From Flavobacterium sp. MC2016-06 (GTDB lineage Bacteria > Bacteroidota > Bacteroidia > Flavobacteriales > Flavobacteriaceae): 64,000 nt of DNA. The notes beneath the pieces are model-generated. The model searched no databases. It saw nothing but the letters and a program-made list of their open reading frames with translations, and was not told the DNA's origin. The position numbers and the translations under genes are program-made. Positions 45,119 through 53,915 of the stretch are shown in pieces. The stretch is from the NCBI RefSeq assembly GCF_009711165.2, contig NZ_WMID02000001.1, positions 1 to 64,000 of the forward strand, read 5' to 3'. The first letter of the stretch is position 1. Each line of letters opens with the position of its first letter.

Positions 45119-45189
45119 ATTAAACATTACTTTAGAGCATTCTGCTCAATAAAATGGCTTTACATTGATTCAATCATAATAAAATTATC

Positions 45190-46974
45190 ATGTTAAAAAA
45201 ACAACTTCTCAGACTTCAGGCATTATTATTCTGGGGTCAGGAAAAATTATCCCCCAAACAGTTTATATTTCTTTCCAGCGTTTTAGTTGGTATATCTTCT
45301 GCTTTTGCCGTAATACTTTTAAAAACTTTTGCGCATTCTGTTTATTCTTTTGCAAGCTACATTAACGGCGTTCTTAAACTGAGTTTTCTAAATATTATAC
45401 TGCCTGTTATTGGTATACTTTTGACCGTTTTTATTGTTAAAAGAGTCCTTGGAGGTACTATAGAAAAGGGAACTTCACAGATTTTATATGCTGTTGCACG
45501 AAAGGGAAGTTTTATCCCCAAAAAACAAATGTATGCCCAGATTATAACAAGTTCGCTTACGGTAGGACTCGGAGGTTCGGCGGGATTAGAAAGCCCGATT
45601 GTGGTTACGGGAGCCGCTTTCGGATCTAATTTTGCACAGCAGTTCAGACTAGGTTATCAAGGGCGTACATTACTTATTGGCTGTGGTGTAGCAGCAGGTA
45701 TTGCAGCAGCTTTTAATGCACCGATAGCAGGTGTACTTTTTGCAATAGAAGTACTTTTGGTAGACGTTACAATTTCGGCTTTTACGCCCATTATGATTGC
45801 CGCCGCTACGGGAACTTTGGTTTCTACTATTGTTTTAAATGAAAATATATTGTTGTCTTTCAAAGGCAAACAGACGTACGATTATCATAATATTCCATTT
45901 TACATTTTACTTGGACTTTTTACCGGATTTATTGCGGTGTTTTATTCTAGGAAATTTCTAAAAACAGAGCATTATTTTTCAAATTTAAAATTCGGAGTCT
46001 ATAAAAAAGCCTTTTTAGGAGCTTCGCTGCTCGCCATGATGATATTTGTTATTCCTACTCTTTTTGGAGAAGGTTATGAAAGCATTAAAAACCTTGCCGA
46101 TAAAGATCCAGGAAAGATTCTCGATAATACTCTTTTTGGAGATTTTAGAAACAACAGCTGGGTTTTGTTACTTTTTGTTGGCGCATCAATGTTTTTTAAA
46201 GCGTTTGCATCTGGAATAACTTTAGGAAGCGGAGGGAACGGAGGTAATTTTGCACCGTCTTTGTTTTTAGGATCTTATGCTGGTTTTTTCTTTTCAAAAG
46301 CGCTCAATCTTTTTGGTTTTACCGATCTGCCTGTGAGTAATTTTGCTATGGTGGGCATGGCAGGAATTCTGAGCGGTTTATTTCATGCACCATTAACAGC
46401 GATATTTCTTATTGCAGAAATTACTGGAGGTTATGATCTAATGATTCCTTTGATGATTGTAGCTTCTGTTAGTTTTGCCGTTTCTAAACGATTTGAAAAA
46501 CATTCTTTAGACGTAAAAAATCTGGCCAGAAAAGGAAATGCTTTTACAAGCAATAAAGACACTAATATTCTTTGGACTTTAAAGATTGAAGACATCATTA
46601 GAACTGATTTTTTAGCCGTTACATCAAATGACACCATCGAGAAACTGGCATCTATAATTGTAAAAGAAGGACAATTGATTTTTCCGGTTCTTACGATTGA
46701 TAAACAGTTGGAAGGAGTTGTATATTTTAAAGATATAAGAAGATTAATTTTGGGTGATTCTCTTTTAAAAGATTTTTTAATAAAAGATTTTATGGTGCAG
46801 CCAGAATATGTAATTTATCATTTTGATACTATGGAAACTACAATGAATAAATTTGAGAAAAGCGGTAAGGATAATATTCCTGTTGTAATTAATCAAGAAT
46901 TTATAGGTTTTGCTAATAAAGATGCTGCATTAGAAGCGTATAGAGATAAGCTGAAATCTATGAGTTTTCAATAA
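45190..46974 (+). CDS. CLC family chloride channel/transporter with C-terminal CBS domains
   Basis: A 594-residue protein. The membrane part (about 1-440) shows GSAGLESPIVVTGAAFGS (gating Glu in the Gly-x-Glu-x-Pro motif), AAFNAPIAGVLFAIEVLLVD, and GSGGNGGNFAPSLFLG (Cl-binding loop). The C-terminal part (about 475-590) is a CBS pair (IIRTDFLAVTSNDTIEKLA, LIKDFMVQPEYVIYHFDTME). In the helix equivalent to FIIEE of E. coli ClC, the second Glu (the internal proton residue) is Val, as in many channel-type CLCs. So it may conduct chloride passively rather than exchange protons, an inference from a by-eye alignment. Monocistronic. Confidence 0.9.
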   Translation: MLKKQLLRLQALLFWGQEKLSPKQFIFLSSVLVGISSAFAVILLKTFAHSVYSFASYINGVLKLSFLNIILPVIGILLTVFIVKRVLGGTIEKGTSQILYAVARKGSFIPKKQMYAQIITSSLTVGLGGSAGLESPIVVTGAAFGSNFAQQFRLGYQGRTLLIGCGVAAGIAAAFNAPIAGVLFAIEVLLVDVTISAFTPIMIAAATGTLVSTIVLNENILLSFKGKQTYDYHNIPFYILLGLFTGFIAVFYSRKFLKTEHYFSNLKFGVYKKAFLGASLLAMMIFVIPTLFGEGYESIKNLADKDPGKILDNTLFGDFRNNSWVLLLFVGASMFFKAFASGITLGSGGNGGNFAPSLFLGSYAGFFFSKALNLFGFTDLPVSNFAMVGMAGILSGLFHAPLTAIFLIAEITGGYDLMIPLMIVASVSFAVSKRFEKHSLDVKNLARKGNAFTSNKDTNILWTLKIEDIIRTDFLAVTSNDTIEKLASIIVKEGQLIFPVLTIDKQLEGVVYFKDIRRLILGDSLLKDFLIKDFMVQPEYVIYHFDTMETTMNKFEKSGKDNIPVVINQEFIGFANKDAALEAYRDKLKSMSFQ

Positions 46975-47062
46975 AATTTTATTCCAAATAGAATATGTAT
47001 TGATTTAACCCCATAATTTCTGCTTTCTACAACAATTTTTAAAATAGACTCGGATGGAATTT

Positions 47063-47070
47063 TATATTTG
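47063..47070 (+). promoter_or_regulatory. -7 box of the LytS/LytTR pair
   Basis: TATATTTG matches TAnnTTTG and lies 18 bp before the kinase ATG at 47089. No canonical -33 partner is evident. Confidence 0.45.
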
Positions 47071-47088
47071 TAGTAAAAACTGTTTTTA

Positions 47089-48132
47089 ATGGGGAAATAT
47101 AAAAGAATCGCTCTTCATATCGCTGCCTGTGTTTTTTTTATGGCAACGCCGATTATTTTCCCAACGCATCCGCCTGAGGAAAAAGATTTTCTTTTTTCTG
47201 TGCCAACCCGCCGCGATTTTATTGCCAATTTGCTGATGCTGTTTATTTTTTACGGAAATTATTATTATCTGATTAAACATTATTTCATCAGTAAAAAATA
47301 CTTTTTGTATGGATTATTGATTTTATCAGGTTTAATCATAGTTTCTACGATACCGTCTCTAATTACTGGAAGAGTTCCTTTAAATCCAGAGATTTACAAC
47401 CTAAATCGTGACCTAAATCATGGCATGCCAATGAATGATTTAGGAGGTTTGGGGAATTTTTGGAATGAAGTAAGCCATCATATTTACCTCTATGCGATTG
47501 TTATTGTATTTTCTATTCTTTTAAGAGTTCAGAATAGAATGCAAAAAATAGAAAATGAAAAATTATTTGCCGAATTGTCTCATTTAAAAATGCAGATTCA
47601 CCCGCATTTTTTATTCAATACCTTAAACAGTATTTATGCATTGTCTATAAAAAAAGATGACAGAGCAGCCGAAACGGTTATAAAACTGTCTGATTTTATG
47701 CGATATCTTTTGCAGGATTCTTATCAGAACGAAGTATTCTTAGAAAAAGAAATTGACTATATTAGCAATTATATCGATCTGCAAAAATCGCGTCTTCGAA
47801 ATGCTGTAGATCTGACTTATGAGACTAAAGGGGATTTTTCGGGTAAAAAAATTGCTCCGTTATTACTCTTTACCTTTGTAGAAAATGCTTTTAAATATGG
47901 AGTAAACCCAGATGAAAATTCCGTTATTAAAATTGGAATTGAAATGATTGATAATGAGATTATTCTAAAAGTATTTAATCGTATTGTTACCATACATAGT
48001 ATTGAATCGACTAATATTGGAATAAAAAACACAAAGGAAAGATTAGAATTATATTATCAGAATAAACATAGTTTAAGTATCGACAGCAATCCGTTTGTAT
48101 TTTCGGTTGTCTTAAAAATTACTCTGGAATGA
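47089..48132 (+). CDS. LytS/YpdA-type sensor histidine kinase
   Basis: A 347-residue membrane kinase. Four hydrophobic segments lie in the first 150 residues. The His_kinase (PF06580-type) block is HPHFLFNTLNSIYALSIKKD with the phospho-acceptor His, then a HATPase domain with LLLFTFVENAFKYGV (N-box). These kinases pass phosphate to LytTR regulators; the partner gene overlaps by 4 bp downstream. The sensed signal is unknown. Confidence 0.92.
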   Translation: MGKYKRIALHIAACVFFMATPIIFPTHPPEEKDFLFSVPTRRDFIANLLMLFIFYGNYYYLIKHYFISKKYFLYGLLILSGLIIVSTIPSLITGRVPLNPEIYNLNRDLNHGMPMNDLGGLGNFWNEVSHHIYLYAIVIVFSILLRVQNRMQKIENEKLFAELSHLKMQIHPHFLFNTLNSIYALSIKKDDRAAETVIKLSDFMRYLLQDSYQNEVFLEKEIDYISNYIDLQKSRLRNAVDLTYETKGDFSGKKIAPLLLFTFVENAFKYGVNPDENSVIKIGIEMIDNEIILKVFNRIVTIHSIESTNIGIKNTKERLELYYQNKHSLSIDSNPFVFSVVLKITLE

Positions 48133-48812
48133 TAACAGCGATAGCATTAGATGATGAACTTCCTGCATTAGAAATTATTGAATTATACTGCAGTAAGATT
48201 GAAACAATAGATTTAAAGAAAGTATTCTCTAAAACAAGTGAAGCTAGATTTTATCTGGAAGAAAATGCTGTTGATTTAATATTTCTAGACATTAATATGC
48301 CGTCTCATTCTGGTATTGATTTTTACAAATCGATTTCTCAAAAAACAATGGTAATTTTTACAACTGCTTACAGCGAATATGCAGTTGAAAGTTATGAATT
48401 TGGAGCCATAGATTATTTATTGAAACCCTTTAGTTTTGAGCGTTTTAATAAAGCCGTAGAAAAAGTTGTAGAACAAAACAAATTGTTAGCACAATCTAAT
48501 GAAAACCAGCTGTATTTTAGAATAGATTATGGTTTAACAAAAGTCAGCATTCAAGACATCATTTTTATCGAAGGACTCGATAACTATATTAAAATACATT
48601 TAACCAGCCAAAAACCTATTTTGGTGCGAATGACAATCAAAAATATCTTAGAGAAATTACCTTTAAAACAATTTTGCAGAGTACATCGATCTTACATTAT
48701 TTCGATGTCAAAAATCACTTCTTATCGCAATAAAATGATTTATATAGCTGATAATGAGATTCCGCTTGGGAAAACTTATGAAGACGCATTTTTAGGATTA
48801 TTGAACATTTAG
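48129..48812 (+). CDS. LytTR-family response regulator
   Basis: A 227-residue regulator. It has a receiver domain (about 1-120: ALDDELPALE acidic pocket, VDLIFLDINMPSHSG phospho-Asp, IDYLLKPFSFERF Lys) and a LytTR DNA-binding domain (about 135-227: IIFIEGLDNYIKIHL, FCRVHRSYIISMSKI). It is the cognate partner of the overlapping kinase gene. Target genes are unknown; the CLC gene upstream and the DUF3500/HupE genes downstream are the nearest candidates. Confidence 0.93.
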   Translation: MITAIALDDELPALEIIELYCSKIETIDLKKVFSKTSEARFYLEENAVDLIFLDINMPSHSGIDFYKSISQKTMVIFTTAYSEYAVESYEFGAIDYLLKPFSFERFNKAVEKVVEQNKLLAQSNENQLYFRIDYGLTKVSIQDIIFIEGLDNYIKIHLTSQKPILVRMTIKNILEKLPLKQFCRVHRSYIISMSKITSYRNKMIYIADNEIPLGKTYEDAFLGLLNI

Positions 48813-49078
48813 TCACAGAAAAACCTTCATTTACCACATAACTTCTAGATATCCGTATTCTTTGATTTTATTTATACAAAAATTAAAGATATGGATGAAA
48901 AACCTTTTTACAGCAGTTAGATATTCTAAGAATGTTTACTGTAAAAGCACTTATTAAATTCTTCTAAAACTTTTAAAATCAATTGTTTATTTTAATTACT
49001 ATTTAGAAAAAACAACTATGTTTTTTTGGGTAAAAAGATCCATTTCATAAACTATATAACCTCTAAATCCGACTTTAT

Positions 49079-50203
49079 ATGAAAATTCCAACTAATTTAA
49101 AAACTACAGTAGTCTTGTTTCTTTTAGCAAGCATTATAGTTATTATTTCCTGTAGTAAAAGTGACGATAGTTCAACCACAACTACCACAACAACTGAATC
49201 TACAGGAAGTTACACTTCCTCAGACTGTTCATCACTTACAGGAACTGCAAAAATTGTCTGTTTGGCTAATAATTTTTTAGCAACACTTAGTACAAGTCAG
49301 CAGGAATCTGTAGTGATCGCTTTAAATCTTACCAATGCAAAAAGATGGTCAAACCTTCCATGCGGGCTTTCGTGTAGAAACGGAATTGCATTTAGCTCTT
49401 TATCGTCTTCTCAGCTTACTGCTGCAAAAGCATTAGCAAAAGCAGCTTTGGGTACGGCTACCGGAGAAGGTTACGATGAGTTTTCTCAAATTATGGCTGC
49501 AGATGATTATTTAGGACAAACAGCTTCAGGTTATTCTTCTGGAAATTATGTGATTGCTTTTTTAGGAACGCCAAGTACAACCGGCAAATGGCAGCTGCAA
49601 TTAGGAGGACACCATTATGCACAAAACATTACTTATGATGCTGGCACTATAACAAGTATTACACCAATGCACGAAGCTGTAGAACCAAAAGGAGTATTTA
49701 CATACAACAGTACAAGTTATACCGGTCCAATAGAATCTGAACACACGGCAATGCAGGAAATGCTAGGTTCTTTTACCAGTACAGAACTAACCAGCGCAAA
49801 AATTTCGGGTACATTTTCAGATTGTTTGATGGTTCCAGGATCAACTTCTAATACGATGCCGAGCACAAAAGCAGGTATAAAAGTAAGCAGTCTTAGTACA
49901 GCTGCTCAAGCAAAAGTATTAACAGCAATAGGAACTTGGGTAAAAGATGTCGATGATACAACTGCGACAACATTCTTGGCTACTTATCAAAGCGAGTTGT
50001 CTGGTACTTACGTGAGTTACGCAAGCAATACGAGCGCAGTTGCAGGTACAGCAAGCTCATTTTTAATTGCTAATACAGATTATGTGAGAATTGACGGCCC
50101 AAGTGTTTGGATAGAATTTGCCTGTCAAAATGGAGTTGTTGTTTCGGGTATTCATTATCATACTGTAATGAGAGATCACACAAGAGATTATATCGGATTA
50201 TAA
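49079..50203 (+). CDS. DUF3500 lipoprotein
   Basis: A 374-residue lipoprotein. The signal and lipobox end in IVIISCSKS, then comes a Thr-rich linker (STTTTTTTES). The body has the DUF3500 pattern: SSSQLTAAKALAKAALG, WQLQLGGHHYAQNITYD, THEAVEPKGVFTYNSTSYTG-like region, and a final ASSFLIANTDYVRIDGPSVW with HYHTVMRD. Conserved His residues suggest metal binding, but no activity is established for the family. The HupE/UreJ-like gene starts 24 bp later, implying a common transcript. Confidence 0.8.
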   Translation: MKIPTNLKTTVVLFLLASIIVIISCSKSDDSSTTTTTTTESTGSYTSSDCSSLTGTAKIVCLANNFLATLSTSQQESVVIALNLTNAKRWSNLPCGLSCRNGIAFSSLSSSQLTAAKALAKAALGTATGEGYDEFSQIMAADDYLGQTASGYSSGNYVIAFLGTPSTTGKWQLQLGGHHYAQNITYDAGTITSITPMHEAVEPKGVFTYNSTSYTGPIESEHTAMQEMLGSFTSTELTSAKISGTFSDCLMVPGSTSNTMPSTKAGIKVSSLSTAAQAKVLTAIGTWVKDVDDTTATTFLATYQSELSGTYVSYASNTSAVAGTASSFLIANTDYVRIDGPSVWIEFACQNGVVVSGIHYHTVMRDHTRDYIGL

Positions 50204-50227
50204 TAGTGATTAAAATAAGCTTTAGCT

Positions 50228-51517
50228 ATGAAAAAATACTTTTTACTTCAATTTCTTATTCTAATTTCGATATTTGGCTGGGCACATCCAGTTCCAAATT
50301 CGCTGCTGATTTTTGATATAAAAGAAAAAACGATAAAGGCAGAATTTCAACTGCCTTTAAGTGAACTCGAATTAGCATTTGGGAAAAGTTTAATTTCAAA
50401 TCCACAGCTATCGCTGCAAAATTATAATACCGAACTTAAAAATTACATTCTTGAGCATACCCATATTTATGGAGAAAATGGGCAATTATGGAAATTAAAC
50501 ATCGTTAAGATGGAAATTGGTAAGGCCGAACAGTCTTATACAGGAATTTACAATCAGCTTGAAGTTTATCTGGTATGGAATATTCCAGAAAAAGAATCAA
50601 ACCGAAAATTTACACTTCGTTATGATGGAATTGTACATCAAGTAATCAACCATCAAGCCTTGGTTTCTATTCGTCAGGATTGGGACAGCGGGAAAGTAAA
50701 CAATCAAGCTGCAGAAATTGGAGTCATCAGTATGAATACCGAAAAGAATATAGTTTATCCGTTAAAAATTAACCTATCTGAAGGCAGTAATTGGAAAGGA
50801 TTTAAAAGCATGGTTTTTCTAGGAGTTGAACACATTGTAGAAGGAGTCGATCATTTGTTGTTTTTACTAGTATTGCTTTTGCCTTCACCATTATTGGTAA
50901 ATACTAAAAGATGGAGCAGTTTTGCAGGAATCAGACCAAGTTTGATTAAAATTTTAAAAATTGTAACAGGCTTTACAATTGGTCATTCTATTACTTTATT
51001 TTTAGGAGCAGCAGGATTAATTCATATTCCATCGCAAATTGTAGAAATTTTAATAGCCGTTTCAATTTTAATTACGGCAGTTCATGCTGTAAGACCTATT
51101 TTTCCAGATAAAGAAGTTTACATAGCATCACTATTTGGTCTTATACATGGATTAGCTTTTGCGGCAACATTAACCAATTTAAATTTATCTCCGGGCAAAA
51201 CAATCTTAAGCATATTAGGATTTAATATCGGAATAGAAATCATGCAGTTATTTGTTGTTGTCATGATTATGCCTTGGCTGCTTATTTTGAGTAAAAATAA
51301 AGACTATACGTATTTAAGAATTTCGGGAGCACTATTTGCTTTTACAGCCTCCGTTTTCTGGATTATAGAACGTGTAACCAATACACCAAATTTAATTACA
51401 CAAAAACTAATGCTGCTCCCTAATTATGCAAACTACATTATTGTATTTTTAATTTCGTTGACTATTTTGCAATTACTTTTTAAAGATAAAAAGATTAAAA
51501 ACTGGGTTAGTAAATAG
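50228..51517 (+). CDS. HupE/UreJ-family membrane protein
   Basis: A 429-residue protein with a signal peptide (MKKYFLLQFLILISIFGWAHP), a periplasmic N-terminal domain of about 180 residues, and a C-terminal six- or seven-helix HupE/UreJ domain. The hallmark is VEHIVEGVDHLLFLLVLLL, with GHSITLFLGAAG and AVHAVRPIF and LIHGLAFAATLT bearing further conserved histidines. Relatives are linked to nickel or other metal handling in hydrogenase and urease clusters; here no such enzymes occur, so the cargo is open. Paired with a DUF3500 lipoprotein. Confidence 0.85.
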   Translation: MKKYFLLQFLILISIFGWAHPVPNSLLIFDIKEKTIKAEFQLPLSELELAFGKSLISNPQLSLQNYNTELKNYILEHTHIYGENGQLWKLNIVKMEIGKAEQSYTGIYNQLEVYLVWNIPEKESNRKFTLRYDGIVHQVINHQALVSIRQDWDSGKVNNQAAEIGVISMNTEKNIVYPLKINLSEGSNWKGFKSMVFLGVEHIVEGVDHLLFLLVLLLPSPLLVNTKRWSSFAGIRPSLIKILKIVTGFTIGHSITLFLGAAGLIHIPSQIVEILIAVSILITAVHAVRPIFPDKEVYIASLFGLIHGLAFAATLTNLNLSPGKTILSILGFNIGIEIMQLFVVVMIMPWLLILSKNKDYTYLRISGALFAFTASVFWIIERVTNTPNLITQKLMLLPNYANYIIVFLISLTILQLLFKDKKIKNWVSK

Positions 51518-51529
51518 CTAACCCAGTTT
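51499..51529 (+). terminator. Hairpin overlapping the end of the HupE-like gene
   Basis: AAACTGGGTTAG, 7-base loop containing the TAG stop, CTAACCCAGTTT. A weak AT-rich tract follows. Probably the terminator between the convergent HupE-like and HD-domain genes. Confidence 0.55.
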
Positions 51530-51565
51530 ATTAATGATTGTTATAATTTTTCTGAAAACTATATA

Positions 51566-52144
51566 TTAATTTACAGCTGTTTTAAGGAAACCATGATACT
51601 CCTTAATTTTAATTTCTAATCGTTCCGCTAAATATTTATTTCCGTCTTTTAATTCTTTAAGTATAATTTTAGCCTCTTCAAGATACAAGATTTTCTTTTC
51701 GTCGCTCCAGTAGTATGGAGGTTCATAAAGATTTGAAATTCGGTCAGCCATTTTAACCGCCCAGATTTCCACAGGCTGTTCTTTAATTCTCTTTAGGCTG
51801 TCTTGCATTTTTTCAATTTGTCCTTCGATTTTATCATTTTTAGTAAGCGCAAGAACACCGCGCGCCACTTCTGGTCCAAAAAGTTCATTTACACTTTCAT
51901 AAGTCAATTCAGTATCCTCAATAGTATCATGAAGCATTGCGCATTTGATGGCTAAATCGGCATTCATATTTTCAGTGAATTGTATCGCATTAAAAATTTC
52001 AAAAACAACACTTCCAATATGGTTTATGTATTCCACTCTTTCGCCCTCATTATGACCGCCATATTTTTGTCCATTGTGTAATTTTGAAGCCAATTGCCAT
52101 ATTTTTTGAATTTCATCTATTGACCATACTTTCTTATATTCCAT
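51566..52144 (-). CDS. HD-domain phosphohydrolase (RelA/SpoT hydrolase-like)
   Basis: A 192-residue protein with HNGQKYGG (first His), EYINHIGSVVFEIF, and AIKCAMLHDTIEDTELTYE (the His-Asp pair and ED motif typical of SpoT-like ppGpp hydrolases), then VKMADRISNLY (distal Asp). It lacks the synthetase and TGS regions, so it resembles small alarmone hydrolases of the MESH1 kind or a nucleotide phosphohydrolase. Single gene, convergent with the HupE-like gene. Confidence 0.85.
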   Translation of the reverse strand: MEYKKVWSIDEIQKIWQLASKLHNGQKYGGHNEGERVEYINHIGSVVFEIFNAIQFTENMNADLAIKCAMLHDTIEDTELTYESVNELFGPEVARGVLALTKNDKIEGQIEKMQDSLKRIKEQPVEIWAVKMADRISNLYEPPYYWSDEKKILYLEEAKIILKELKDGNKYLAERLEIKIKEYHGFLKTAVN

Positions 52145-52326
52145 TTGTATTGTTTAAATTAATGTCTAAAGTTCTCGAGGCTTATAAAAGTAAATATAAA
52201 CAAAAAAGCTCCGAATTCCTATCAAGTTTTGTATTAGTAAGATGAAATTTAAAAAAAAATCAGTGTTATTATTCAGATTTTATTATTAAAAAACACAATA
52301 CTTTATTATATATTAGCAAATATATT

Positions 52327-52908
52327 ATGGATACATCTTTAGAAATTTTTGGTGCAGTTTTCGGTTTTTTGTCTGTTTATTTTACAATTAAAGAAAATAT
52401 ACTCTGTTGGTATTTTGGATTCATTCAAGTAACAGTATATTGCTTTGTTTTTTATACCTCAAAATTATATTCAGATATGATTTTGCACATTATTTACATC
52501 TTTCTGCAAATACTCGGCTGGTACAATTGGAAATATGGCGGAGTCAATCACGGCACATTACGCATAACCTTGATGAAAAAGTCCATTTTATGGATCGCCT
52601 TAACGATTATAATGAGCATAGGAGTTGGTTATATTATGCAGTCTAAAACAGATGCATCTTATCCTTATCCTGATGCTTTTATATTAGTTGCAAGTCTAAT
52701 CGCGCAATATTTAATGATAAAAAAAGTATTAGGCTCGTGGTTTTTCTGGATTGCAGTCGATCTAGTTGCCATTGTTGTATATGGCTATAAAAGCTTGTAT
52801 TATACAACAGCCTTATATGCTGTTTTTTTAATTATGGCTGTAATTGGCTATCTGCAATGGAAAAAAACTTATAAAGAAGAACTTGTAAATGGAACACAAC
52901 AAGCATAA
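52327..52908 (+). CDS. pnuC: PnuC nicotinamide riboside transporter
   Basis: A 193-residue membrane protein with six or seven short helices and the PnuC signatures: FLSVYFTIKENILCWYFGFI, QILGWYNWKYGG (Trp-rich N-W motif), SWFFWIAVDLVAIVVYGYK, and IGYLQWKK at the end. PnuC passively imports nicotinamide riboside, trapped inside by phosphorylation. The next gene, overlapping by 20 bp, encodes that kinase, which confirms the assignment. First gene of the seven-gene run. Confidence 0.93.
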   Translation: MDTSLEIFGAVFGFLSVYFTIKENILCWYFGFIQVTVYCFVFYTSKLYSDMILHIIYIFLQILGWYNWKYGGVNHGTLRITLMKKSILWIALTIIMSIGVGYIMQSKTDASYPYPDAFILVASLIAQYLMIKKVLGSWFFWIAVDLVAIVVYGYKSLYYTTALYAVFLIMAVIGYLQWKKTYKEELVNGTQQA

Positions 52909-53884
52909 AGTTGGATTAACACTGGGGAAATTTGCTCCTTTTCATAAAGGACATCAGTTATTAATAGAAACCGCTATTAACGAGATAGATGAATTAATAG
53001 TGCTAATTTACGATGATCCTGTAATAAATATTCCCTTATCAACGAGAGCAGATTGGATCCGTAAAATCTATCCGAATATTAAAGTCATAGAAGGTGTAAA
53101 CTCACCAAATGATTCTGGATATACAGCTGACATTATGAAAATTCAAGAAGACTATGTACTGTCAATTCTTGATAATCGTGAGATATCACATTTTTATTCC
53201 AGCGAACCTTATGGCGAGCATATGAGTCTTGCCTTAAATGCGATTGATAGACAAGTTGATTTGAGTAGAAATATCATTCCGATATCTGCCACCAAAATCA
53301 GAGAAAATTCATTTAAGCACAAAGAATTCCTTCATCCCGAAGTTTATAAAGATTTAATTACTAAAGTTGTGTTGCTGGGTGCGCCGTCAACAGGAAAAAC
53401 GACTTTGGCAGAAAAACTAGCAGCACATTTTGATACACAATGGATGCCCGAGTACGGCCGAGAATATTGGGAAAATCATCAGGTAAATAAAAGATTAACC
53501 TTAGAAGATCTTTTAATAATAGCCGAAACTCATATTGAAAGAGAAGACGCTTTGGTGTTAAAATCAAATCAAATTTTGTTTTCAGACACCAATGCAATTA
53601 CGACCTATTTATTTTCGTTAGATTATCATGGCGAAGCACTTTCAGCATTAGAAAATTTAGCAAAAAGGGCCGAAAAAAGGCACGACATTATCTTTGTCTG
53701 CGATACTGATATTCCGTATGATGACACGTGGGACAGATCTGGCGATGTGAAAAGAAAAGAATTTCAAGAAAAAATTATCGAAGATTTAAATACTAGAAAT
53801 CTAAAATATTATATGCTTAACGGTACTATTGCCGAAAGAATTGAACAAGTATCGAAAGTATTGTCTGCTTATAAAAAGTATTAA
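52889..53884 (+). CDS. NadR-like bifunctional NMN adenylyltransferase/ribosylnicotinamide kinase
   Basis: A 331-residue protein without the HTH domain of enterobacterial NadR. The N-terminal adenylyltransferase (about 1-155) has LGKFAPFHKGHQLLIE (HxGH-type) and ISATKIRENSF. The C-terminal kinase (about 158-331) has VVLLGAPSTGKTTLAEKLA (Walker A), PEYGREYWE, and LFSDTNAITTYLFS. It phosphorylates imported nicotinamide riboside and joins NMN to AMP, making NAD. It overlaps pnuC by 20 bp and is followed after 31 bp by the MoxR ATPase. Confidence 0.92.
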   Translation: MEHNKHKVGLTLGKFAPFHKGHQLLIETAINEIDELIVLIYDDPVINIPLSTRADWIRKIYPNIKVIEGVNSPNDSGYTADIMKIQEDYVLSILDNREISHFYSSEPYGEHMSLALNAIDRQVDLSRNIIPISATKIRENSFKHKEFLHPEVYKDLITKVVLLGAPSTGKTTLAEKLAAHFDTQWMPEYGREYWENHQVNKRLTLEDLLIIAETHIEREDALVLKSNQILFSDTNAITTYLFSLDYHGEALSALENLAKRAEKRHDIIFVCDTDIPYDDTWDRSGDVKRKEFQEKIIEDLNTRNLKYYMLNGTIAERIEQVSKVLSAYKKY

Positions 53885-53915
53885 ATTTTAATTAACTTAG
53901 AATAAAAATAAAACC

